The notes below the pieces were generated by a model, which saw nothing but the letters and a program-made list of their open reading frames with translations, was not told where the DNA came from and did no database searches. The position numbers and the translations under genes were made by a program. A stretch of DNA of 64,000 bases from Physella acuta (lineage: Eukaryota > Mollusca > Gastropoda > Physidae), in NCBI RefSeq assembly GCF_028476545.1, contig NW_026731926.1:107074-171073 (forward strand). The letters are read 5' to 3'. Shown in pieces: positions 12,494 through 22,874 of this stretch (position 1 is the stretch's first letter; each line of letters starts with the position of its first letter).

Positions 12494-13699
12494 ACCTAGC
12501 CGGGTACCAAACGGTAGGACGATGTCCCGCGTCTGGTGGTGGGGGAAGTAAAGCCTGGTCAGAGCCTACGGATGAATAAGCGACCAACAGGTAGTTCACT
12601 ACGTCGAGGCCTGCCTGGCTAATTGGAGTCAAACTCCTGAGCCGGTATAGAACTTGTAAGTTTATCGTTCTTTCTCGCGTTAATTCGTGTCTGGTTAGCC
12701 AGGGAGAGATAAAAGTTTTCGAACTAATGGACACGAGCGAGAAAACTCTCAAAGGTATTTGAGAGGTGTATAAATTAGTTTAAAAATCAGGCACGGCGTA
12801 GTTACAATTAATATGGTTATAAAATCCTGCCTGTCTGGTTTTTTTCGGACTTTACTAAAGATTGGATGTATTTGATGTTTATAATATTTTCGGTAACTAA
12901 ATAAAAATTAAAAAAAAAGCAAAAACAATTTGGTTTTCACGTGTAATGGCGACATAAACATGGCATCCTGCTATTGGATAGGCTGCCATAGATTTTATTG
13001 TACACATTGTAAGCTAAAAATAGAAAACTAGGTCATGGGGTTTTAAATTTGCATTGCTATTTAAAAACTTGATCTGCAAAGTTTTGTAAACAAATAGTTA
13101 TCGATCACTAAGTTACTGTACAGCCAATCAATATTTGTCTTACGAAAGTGAAACATCCGGTTATAACTTAGGCTTGATGAAAATAAATAGAAATGTAGCC
13201 TTAAACTCAACAAATTATTTTCAAGTTCTCTGGATTTGCAACTTTTATAGCATTTATTCTAAGAATATAAAATTTCTAAATTAATTTTAGGCTTAAGTTT
13301 TTATTTTTTATTTTTTTTTTACGGTCTAAATCTAAAAAAACACGTTTTTATTCCATGACAACAACATTATGGAAGGAATCTCGTCAACTCGCTCGCCTCC
13401 ATTCAATTGTTGTGAACGGGGTTTCCCATTGATAACAAAAAACATGGCGGCTATTTGTTAGTAGGTCCCGCTTCAAGATTTCAAAATCATCAAACGTTCC
13501 AGAAATGCAACAACTGTAAAAACTTTCAACGCTGTTTTGTTCATATGGATGGGAACAAACACATGTGTATGCATTTTTGAATATAAAAGTTTTGTGGCGG
13601 TAAGTATATTGATTTTATTTCTTTTGTTGATAGTTTGTCCAAGGCTAGGGGACATTACTCTGACTCTACTCAGTCTTTAGTCTTTGCTACGAGACTTAA
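12494..13699. other. no confirmed gene; possible non-coding first exon near 13.45-13.61 kb
   Basis: A GC-richer patch at 13375-13610 includes AACATGGCGGC (a YY1-like context) and a strong donor, GCG|GTAAGT, at 13605. It could be the first exon of the plus-strand gene ending at 16330. However, its open frame does not continue in phase into the 15767 exon, so another exon or a non-coding role would be needed. Confidence 0.3.
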
Positions 13700-14650
13700 G
13701 ATTAGGTACTTAAGATTCCCAGACCTAGGACTAGATCTAGATTCTAGAATCTACCTACTAAGATCTACATTGCTTTAATCTAGTTCTAAGAGTATAAGTT
13801 CATGAATTAGAATATATTAGATCTAGATCTAGTATTTTAGTGATCTAGATAAGATAAAATATTAAAAATATTAAGAAAAGGATGACGGTAAAAACTAAAA
13901 CAACAGGAAAATGAGGATGACTTCCAGTCTCACTCAGCCTACGACTACGACTTACTTATTACTTATTAATCGAATCTAGATTCTAGATCTAGATATTAGA
14001 TCTAGATATCTAGAACTTAGACAACAATGTTAATGTTAATAGATCTAGATCTAGCTAGATTACTGAACTAGACTCTAGTACTGATTACTCAGTGATTACT
14101 GTTTAATATTTTAGAAGTAGGCCTATTATTATATAGATCTATTAGTTATTAGAAGTAGCTTGTAGATAGATGGCTAGATAGATAGTATTTCTAGATCTAG
14201 ATAGAGATAGTAGAATAGATCTAGATTCTAGTTGCAGATGGTAGTATGGTAGGCCCTAGATCTAAAATCTAGATCTAGAGAATCTAGTAGATCTAGATCT
14301 AGATAGATTCTAGATCTAGATTAGATCTAGTTTAGGTAAAACCTACCTAGTTAAGTTTAGTAAGAGCTAGTAATGCCTAGTAAGGCTAACCTGTTTTTAA
14401 TTTTAAATTAATTTTTTTATATCTAGAATCTAGACTAGATCTACTCTAGCTATTTACTAGATCTAGATCAGTAGCCAGTAGAGTGTAGAGTGATTAGAGT
14501 AGTAGTAGAGTGTAGTGTAGAGTACTGTAGACTATTGTAGAGTGTAGGTACTAATAACTAGACTGAAACTAAATTAGACTAGAATCTAGGTCTAGAATAG
14601 TCTAGATACATTTAGGGCTTACAGACTTATCAGACTACAGTGTTGCAATG
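13700..14650. repeat. dense CTAGATCT-type palindromic simple repeat
   Basis: Very high density of AGATCTAGA, TCTAGATCTAG and AATCTAGATC words in both phases, mixed with TAGTAG and GTAGAGTGTAG runs. It is not a clean tandem array but a diffuse sequence field. Similar fields occur at 17826-18220, 31380-31500 and 31783-31975. Confidence 0.8.
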
Positions 14651-15316
14651 AGTAGATCTAGTAATATATAGATTAAATTTAGTTTGAAATTGTTACAGTA
14701 GTGCTACTACTTTTCTAAGTAGTAAGTAGTGTAGACTACTAGAAGAGCAAGATGATAGATCTCCATCAAGCTACAATAGAGTTTAGTTAGTAGTCTAGTT
14801 AGTTAGTCATAGTAATAGTACCAAAAGCAGTGTAAGTAGCACAGTAAAAAAAAAGTATTACTAGGCCATCTATTATTGTATTAGGCCCTTTTATTTTTAG
14901 CAAGTTAAAGTTTGGTTAAGTACTAGTCTTCTAGCAAGTTGCCTAGTAGTAAACTTATAAACTAGATCATGTGTATTAGTACTATTAGACTTGTAGACTA
15001 GTCTTGTTAGTCTAGACCAGGGACTATAAAATCTACAATTGATAACTTTCGGCCTTTTAGTATAAGCCTAATTATTAATGAATTACAGGGTACAAAAATT
15101 AATAAATTGGTCAGAGTCAGTATGGTTACAGTTAGCTGTTAATAGAATTAAGTTTTAGATCTATTGACTACAATTTTTAGTTACAAGTAATGAAAATGAA
15201 ACTAATAGTTTTGTAATAGTTAAGATATGGTTAACTGTAAACCAGATATTTTAGTTTTTAAGACAAGCTTAGTAGATAGAAAACTGAACCTTTACAATAA
15301 ATTAAACTTTTTATAA

Positions 15317-15687
<371 letters not shown>

Positions 15688-15766
15688 ATATCTCATATTA
15701 GTTAAATAATTATTTTAATATAATATATGGATAAACTTAATAATTTATTATATTTAAATTCCCTAG

Positions 15767-16330
15767 GTACTTGGCAAGCAATTTTCTCACACTTTACTGT
15801 GGCTATTGGTGCTGATCTTGAACTAAAGGTGAGCTGAATTTTTTTTTTTATAATAAGCCATTTTTCAGCTTAAGCCCAAGTTTGAAATCGATTCAGTGTT
15901 CTAATTCTTAAAGAATATGTTGCTACTAAGATTATATACTGTAAGTATTAATATGTATGGCTTGATAGTGGGACTGTCAGACAGTAGCTTTCACATTTCT
16001 ATCCTAAAAGATAAGAGTTCAGATCCCTGGTTTTAGTCCTGGTATGATGTCCTAAGTCTCATGAGTACCAGCTCTCATGAGTACCTGGCTCAAGATAGGG
16101 AAATTAAAGGTGGCTGGGTATATACCTCTGAACACTCTAATTTTACATGCAAATGTCACAGAAACAGGTGAATTTTAATTCAACTGCTATATTGGCTGTC
16201 TGTTTTAATCAATGATTAATTTTTTCATATTACAGAAAGTTGTTAAAAATATTATTTATTTAATTTCTAGGTAAATGGAACAGCATGGATGTGGATTTTT
16301 AGACACAAGGAAGCTGAATTTAACTTTTAA
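15767..16330 (+). CDS. last two coding exons of an unrecognised small gene
   Basis: Exon 15767-15828 (acceptor CCCTAG, donor GTGAGC) encodes TWQAIFSHFTVAIGADLELK after two leading bases. Exon 16271-16330 (acceptor TTTCTAG) continues in phase 0 with VNGTAWMWIFRHKEAEFNF and a TAA stop. The shared open frame across two good splice junctions, with none of the low-complexity bias around it, supports real coding sequence. I do not recognise the protein. Upstream exons, which must end with one extra base, were not found between 13.6 and 15.7 kb, partly because that stretch is CTAGATCT and TA repeat. The gene converges on the minus-strand exon at 16707-17146, leaving about 380 bp between the stops. 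The intron holds a SINE. Confidence 0.6.
15966..16175 (+). mobile_element. tRNA-derived SINE, degenerate
   Basis: Diverged copy of the window's SINE. It has a worn tRNA-like head, then GAGTACCTGGCTCAAGATAG and GGCTGGGTATATACCT blocks ending in GTCACAGAAACAGGTGAA. It sits in the intron between the exons ending at 15828 and starting at 16271. Confidence 0.65.
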
Positions 16331-16706
16331 TGAAGAATTTAAATGATGATTGTCCATGAAAAGAAATATTAATCATATAGCCTACATTGTAATGCTGTAT
16401 TGATGCATCTTCTGTTTTAAGTAATTAAAAAACTATCCATTTATGAAATTATTTTCATTTTTTTTTTCAATTTTAAAACTGTAGTTCTGTTTTGTTATTT
16501 GAAAACAATGATGAAAGTATACTGAACTGCCATTGAGATATTAATATAAATGCTATTGTTTATAGTTTAATTCTTTCAGAAGCAACTATATTGACATCAA
16601 AACTGAATCTTTATTGTACACTAAGTATAAAAGCTTACCCGCAAACCAGTCCATGTCAACAATTTATTGACATTCAAACATTAAATTTTTTTAAAGGTGA
16701 TTTTTC

Positions 16707-17146
16707 TTAAATAAAACAGACTACTTTCATATGGGATAAGAAACATTTAATTTTGAAATTGATTGGTTTATTAAATTTTAATGGAGCTGAAACTAAAACA
16801 CTGGGTACAAATTTATTATTACTTTGTTTCTCAGAAAATTGCAAATTTTGAACATAAGAACTGTGGGAAGTAGGTAAAGATGTTAAAATATCTCTTGAAG
16901 AAATTGTGGAAGGTTTAGAGATAGAAAACAACATTTCAGAAGATGATGTTTGAAATAATGGTAAAATATCTTTAGCAATTGTCACTGAATAAATATTTTC
17001 ATTAGACAAATCACATTTAGATATAGAAGAATAAGGTATGTCTTCAGATTTTCTTATCAGCGAAGATCCTGGGTGATTCTCTTTGTTACCATCGGTCAAA
17101 CGACAAGCCAATTCTGGAAAATTCATTGGGTTCTTTGCCTGGGCAG
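16707..17146 (-). CDS. 3'-terminal coding exon of an unrecognised gene
   Basis: Minus-strand open stretch from an acceptor (ATATTTAG at 17147-17148) to a stop at 16707: about 145 codons after two leading bases. AATAAA lies at 16668-16663, 39 bp past the stop, as expected of a last exon. The peptide is Ser/Thr/Asn-rich and looks disordered, with GNKENHPGSS and SEDIPYSS near the start and no recognisable domain. Codon use is ordinary and the reading is not repeat-derived. An internal ATG at 17126 could be mistaken for a start, but the frame runs up to the splice acceptor. Upstream exons were not identified between here and BLZF1. Confidence 0.5.
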
Positions 17147-17527
17147 CTAAATATATTTAAATTAAGTTCATGCAAAGCTTTAGAAACATCAATTGGATAA
17201 AACTCTATAATTTCATTAACTTTTTATTAATATCAGCTCCAAAGGAATAATATAAACAAGTTACACATCATCAATAAATCAAATTTGCAGATATTTCCAT
17301 TTCACCAAACTTTCTCTAAGTCATAATATATATTTTAAATTCATGGCATTTTGTTAGGCTAGATATGTTGACTTTTATTTACCACAATAATCTGATTATA
17401 TAAATTAGGATTACCCAGCTATCATACATTCTTCTTTTTACTGCCCTCCTTTATGAGGGGGAGGTAAAAATCATCATAAAATGTGTGATGCAATTTACAG
17501 ATGAACCCTCTCTCTCTCTACCCCTCC

Positions 17528-17530
<3 letters not shown>

Positions 17531-17612
<82 letters not shown>
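17531..17612. repeat. (TA)n microsatellite
   Basis: About 80 bp of TA repeats preceded by a CT-rich and poly-C stretch. Confidence 0.95.
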
Positions 17613-17619
<7 letters not shown>

Positions 17620-17711
17620 ATCTACATAATCTCTAAAATCATGTTGGTACCTCTACCTGTTTGAATGTTAGGCCCCTTTCCTTAAACTGTTTCTGTGTGG
17701 ATCTTCTCCAT

Positions 17712-17827
17712 GGGGGTCATCTATAAATGACGTCACGCATTTTTTTGACGATTTTTACCTCCCCCCCCCTCCCCCTACACATCGTCACAAAAAGCCAGAC
17801 CCCCACCCCCTAAAATGACGTCACACA
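17712..17827. mobile_element. TGACGTCA MITE, truncated copy
   Basis: It begins GGGGGTCATCTATAAATGAC with TGACGTCAC inside and continues with the family's poly-C block and AAAATGACGTCACAC. It is cut off before the second terminus by a CTAGATCT field. Confidence 0.75.
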
Positions 17828-18220
17828 GTACTAGATTCTAGATCTAAATTACTACAGTTGCCTACACTCTAGATTTAGTTCTTAAGTTCTACAACAAGAC
17901 TACACTAAACTTCGCTAGATCTAGAATAATCTAGATTCTATATATAAATTGATATTGAACATATTCTAGTCTACCTGTCTTAAAGTAAATAGCCTATTTA
18001 GTAATTTAGTAATTAATTCCACTCAACTACACTGTAAAATAAAAGAAACTATTTAACTAGATCTAGAATCTAGTCTAGATCTCTAGACTACTCTTGAGTC
18101 TATAAATTAAAAATAAATCCTGTATGTCGTATGTTACTGTCTAAGTCGGAATTTTCAAGAGGGTTTTTTTTAAGTCATAGATCTAGATCTAGAAATCTAG
18201 ACTCTAGATCTAGGCTATAT
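17826..18220. repeat. CTAGATCT-type simple repeat field
   Basis: Scattered clusters of AGATCTAGA and TCTAGACTC words in AT-rich DNA, like 13700-14650 but less dense. Confidence 0.65.
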
Positions 18221-18812
18221 ATATTTATTAATTAAATTAGGCTTGATTTCGGATTTACGATTGAAATCTTTTAGGCCTATAAATATCATATTTTATATAG
18301 ATTATAGATGTATTATTATTATACAGGTTGTATTCTAGATCTATATAAAATATAATATATTTGTGTGTGTGTGTTATTTTAAACTTAATTTACTTAAAAC
18401 AACTTATTGTCGGAGTTTTTTTTATTCCAAAAACGAAAGTAGATTTCATAACTTAAAAAAAAAAAAAAAATATTCACATTTGGTTTGAAAAAACAAAAAA
18501 ACGCCAGCTGGCAACTACCGGAGCGAGAACTTGGTAAGCTACTTTAACAACTTACATTCCTTACAAGCCCAATATCCTTGTCACGATAGTTATTGAACTG
18601 TGATTCAAGAATTTATATTGGGCATGAGAAAGCTGGGAATGCAGACTAACATTGAACAAATATAAATATCCATGAGAATATTATAATGTCATTATAGAGC
18701 AGACGATAAAGACTGTTGGCACTTGTTTACTTGCAGACGCAAAAAGACAAAAAAAGAATTTCCAACCACTCTATGTAGGAAATTATTAATAACACACAGA
18801 GATTAAACTAGT

Positions 18813-19005
18813 ATAGTGAAGTAAAGTTTTCCTTTCAAACCTGACGGTCTATGGGGCAAGTGAAGTAGAGTTCACTTGTTTCTGTGACCTCGGCATACGA
18901 AGAGATAGTGTAATCAGCACTATGCCCAGCCGCCTTTACTTTCCCTAACATGAGTTAGGTACCCATCAGATTTGGGTGGACTCAGGGACGGTCTACGAGG
19001 TTAAG
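18813..19005 (-). mobile_element. tRNA-derived SINE
   Basis: Good copy of the SINE body on the minus strand: tail block CAAACCTGACGGTCTATGGG, then GGTCAC-type, GGGCATAGTGCTGA and CCCTGAGTCCACCC blocks when complemented. The tRNA-like head is missing. Confidence 0.8.
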
Positions 19006-19404
19006 CTAGGCCTAACTAAAACAGTAAGCACGGTATAAGCGTAAACAAAAACCACACCTCCATCATCTGAGGTGTCATCCATTTATGAGGCCCAAAAAAA
19101 TTGAATTTCCACAGGCGTCCATTTAAAGAGCGTTATCCCTGGTCTGTAAACCCGATATTAACGTTCACTAAAAGTAAAGGCCTATAAATGTTTTTAAAAG
19201 TTTAAATCATACAGTATTCACACCAGATGCATGTCACTCTAGAAAATAAGTTACCGAATGTTTAACCAACAACAAGTTGGCTCACAATACGGCTCTTAAA
19301 ACTTGTAGGGCCTAAGTCTTACTAAATAATAAGACTCTTTTCCACAAACAGGAATAACTATATATAGAAATGGCAGGAAGGGGTCAAACCTGATAGTCCG
19401 TCCC

Positions 19405-19805
19405 GAGCGGCTAAACGGTTCGCTACGCCTCTGCTGACTTATTCTTTTGTAGTCCCTAAGGAGCCATTCCTTTTCAGTTCCACTGGACTCGGTTTTTTTT
19501 TTTTGCACCCACATAAACCTTGCAGCCCTTACCTCATCTTCTACGTCTGTCCTCCAGGATTTCCTTGGCCGACCTACTTTCCTCTTCCCCTGGGGATTCC
19601 AGTCTAATGTTTTCCTCGAAATGTTGTCCTTTCCCTTTCTCAGTTTATGCCCTATCCATCCCCATTTACTGGCTTTAATATCTCCGTCTATTGGCTGTTG
19701 TTTGATGTTTTGCCTCAAGTCTTCATTGGATATTTTGACTGGCCATCTTATCTTGAGGGTCTGTCGTAAAAATCTGTTTGTGAACGTTTGTTTTGTTTTG
19801 GTAAC
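19405..19805 (-). mobile_element. LINE fragment (C-terminus of reverse-transcriptase ORF)
   Basis: Minus-strand open reading frame with FTNRFLRQTLKIRWP, KWGWIGHKLRKG and WNPQGKRKVGRPRKSWR. These motifs are typical of the region following the reverse transcriptase in many animal LINEs. Only the last part of the protein is present, so it is 5'-truncated. The end is disrupted before the usual TW..L/R..W..L tail. It is less decayed than the copy at 11436-11663. Confidence 0.85.
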
Positions 19806-19953
19806 CCTCAGAACCATAATGACTCTGTTTGAGCGGGGACCTTTTTTGTCATGGGATATTATAAAAGGGCGGATCTCTGTCCGTTTTTTTTCTCAACTGA
19901 CTGGAGGAATTGCGTTGAGGGACAGATAGTCATGATATCCTATGTGTGGAATT

Positions 19954-20186
19954 CAGAGGCGTAGCGAGGGCTCGGGGTGCGGTGCGCACCGGGTGACACC
20001 ATTTAGGGGGGGGGGGGGGTGACACCAAGGCGAAAAATTGCAAAATGTACAGATGAAAAATGCTTTTTTGCCAGTTGAATTAATGATTAATTTAAAAAAA
20101 ATGTGGCATATATTTAAATAATAGGCATATTTAGGCAGACACACACACACACATTCATATATATAAATATATATATAAATATAAAT

Positions 20187-20217
<31 letters not shown>

Positions 20218-20309
20218 CACACACATAAACTTTGTTTCTTGGGGGGGGGGGGGGGGGGTGACACCACAAAGTGCCACACCGGATGACACGAGATCTAGCG
20301 ACGCCACTG
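19954..20309. mobile_element. hAT-type MITE, family B
   Basis: Ends CAGAGGCGTAGCGAGG and TAGCGACGCCACTG. The interior has CCGGGTGACACCATTTAG, poly-G, CA and TA microsatellites, and a mirrored GTGACACCA block. The flanks GTGGAAT(T) and GTGGAAT(A) are a near-perfect target duplication. Confidence 0.85.
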
Positions 20310-22437
20310 AGTGGAATATATACTGTAGTGAAGCTTTATGTAATTTTAAAGGTCTGTTTTTTCCCCCTTATTTACTTTTCAGTTCAATTTGGTTTATAAT
20401 ATCCCTTTGTTTCAGCATTCAAAAATCATATTGTGATTAACCATGTTGGAACAATTCTCCAATAATAACAGTAACAGATTGCTAAACAAAAAATAATTTA
20501 GACTTTTCTTTTAAAATTGATTCTTAAGAGAGAGCCGCTAAAAGATTTAATTAAACTAGAAAAGAAATAAAAAAAAAACAACAAAAAATACAAGATATGA
20601 CTAGAACATATTTATTTCCTTAACCAGTATCATAAATACTTTAGCAAGGTTAAGATAAAAACAAGATGATAATGGAAGCTGCGCTTAGTTTAAAAAGAAA
20701 CCACTTTGTAACAAGATATAATATAGACATGCATGACTTGGCACATAGAATTGAGGCATGATATGGTTTGCTGAGTGAATGCTTGGAGTGGTATCTGATA
20801 AAAATCAAATTAACAACTAGCGTGGCTAAATCTAATTTTCGTTCCATCAGTTTGTAAGAATTATAATAATAATAACTATTAACAAATAAACAAATTTGAT
20901 ATCGATTTCTATAATTATTATTCAAAATCAATCTAATATAAATAATTTACACTCAGGTTTTTCTCCACAATATAAATTAAAATAAATTATTAAATCTTAA
21001 TTTTTATTCCACCAAATGTGCATAACATAATAAATATTGATATTTTTTTGCAATTTTTAAAATATCACATAATCTATTAGGAACATGAAACAAGAAAGTA
21101 GATGCACAATATAAATCAGCAGTTTATAAGCCTACATTATTTTAAAGAGATATTTATGCCAACATGCAAGGTTATGTTTTTCAAGTCTTTTAAAAAATAT
21201 GGTAGTAAAAAAATGAGTGTAGAAAAATGTGTTATTTTTTAAAGTCTTCACTAATAATACAAATTGTTTTGCAAAAATGTTTATGAGTGATCAGTTTTAA
21301 GTAAGATTAATGAAAGACTAGATTGTGTCACAATTTTCAGCTCCAACAAACAAGTACAGGTAACACAAAACAAGATGGGTAATGATCAGTTTTTAAAATA
21401 GTTTTCTGTGGTTGGTTTAATAAAAAAAAAAAGTAAAGTACCCTTTCAAACCTTACTTTCCACGGGGCAAGTGAAGTAGAATTCACATGTTTCAGTGACC
21501 TCAGCATATGAAGAGATTGTGTGGTCAGCACTATCCCCAAACATGAGTCAGGTACCAATCCGAGATGGGCAGACTCAGGGATGTTGTACAGTCTCTTGAG
21601 ACTTTCAGGTTAGCAGTCTCTACAATTCGACCACACTGTTCACTGACCCATATAATACTGGGTTGAAATTATGTTCCCCACTAACACCAGTCTCATCAGA
21701 GCTGGTTGGACCTGGATAACATACTGGTTTATTATAATAGCCTTCAGCTCTGCTGCTTTACCATTAAATGAACTATTAATTTATTGGCCATGTTGAATTC
21801 TTAAACTCAAGTGCAATTTTTTGCTAAGGAAAATGGAGCTTAAAAATAATTCACAACTATACTTTAAAAATATCCAAAGATTAATGAAAACAAAATTATA
21901 GTATAGACAGGTGAAAAAATAATACAAAATGAAGATCTTACCTTAACCAGCTATAAAATATAAAAGTAAATATATAATATTTATATATATATTATATATA
22001 TAACTACTACAACATAAAACCAAACCGAAAAAAAAAAAAACTATAAAAAAACCAAACTGATACAAATAGTTTCTAAAGAAAAATGTTCTAAAAAAGAACA
22101 CATAATATAAAGGCAGTAGTTATTTTTAACTCTACATTAAAATTTAACTCCAGAATTCCACCTGAACTATTTTTTTATTAAACACTTAAAGATTCTGCAA
22201 AAACTTACATAGGCAAAACAAGTAAGTAAATAAAAAGGTTATTGAACGCAGGGAACGTCATTACGTTACAGCAGGTCGGCAGAACAAACGCTGGGAGTGT
22301 TTTTTAGGCCTTGAAATGTGAACTCAGTATTATTATGCATGTGATACACTAAAATAGATAATATACATTTCAAAATCGGTAGGTTCTGTTAAAAAAATCA
22401 TTACCTCAAGTAATTAAAAGTACCAGTACTTGACATC
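20310..22437. other. no gene seen between the LINE/MITE cluster and BLZF1
   Basis: AT-rich sequence with a SINE at 21431-21642 and a short TA/TATAT run near 21970. A TTTATT at 22438-22443 reads AATAAA on the minus strand, about 430 bp past the BLZF1 stop, and is a candidate polyadenylation signal. No exon was recognised. Confidence 0.45.
21431..21642 (-). mobile_element. tRNA-derived SINE
   Basis: Minus-strand copy with a tail (AAAGTAAAGTACCCTTTCAA in the plus strand), the body, and a diverged tRNA-like head ending near GTTAGCAGTC...GACCACACTGTTC. The head is worn but box-B-like sequence remains. Confidence 0.75.
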
Positions 22438-22874
22438 TTTATTGCAGGAGGAAAACAAAATTATTTTTTTTTCAACTGTGATATTCTAGAATTTTAATTC
22501 AAACACTAGAAAATAGCAAATAATAACACAAGTATAAGAAAGAATAATTTTTACAAACTGTTACATAATATGCCATTAATATAATTACAATTGAAAGAGA
22601 AAAACTGGTAAAAAAATAAATTAAGTGCCTCAAATGTACTTAATTAAAAGTACTTTTAAAAATCTTGTCCATAAATTTTCATGATTGTCTTTAATAATAT
22701 GTACACATGATAGATCATTTTAAAAAATGTACCTTCACTGTAAGAACATAGAGAATTAAAATCCACTATACCAGTAAGTTAATGGGTACAGTATATATAA
22801 TAAATGTATTACTTGAGTAATGAAGAACAGTTGCTAAGTAGCGACGATAACATGATAAATGCTGACTGTACTGC

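Noticed and set aside
12447-12752. A 101-codon minus-strand ORF
   Set aside because: It starts in unique DNA and runs into the family C hAT MITE. No domain or splice support.
13547-13604. First coding exon beginning MGTNTCVC and ending at a strong donor
   Set aside because: Joined to the exon at 15767 it falls into the wrong phase and stops soon after. Kept only as a possible non-coding exon.
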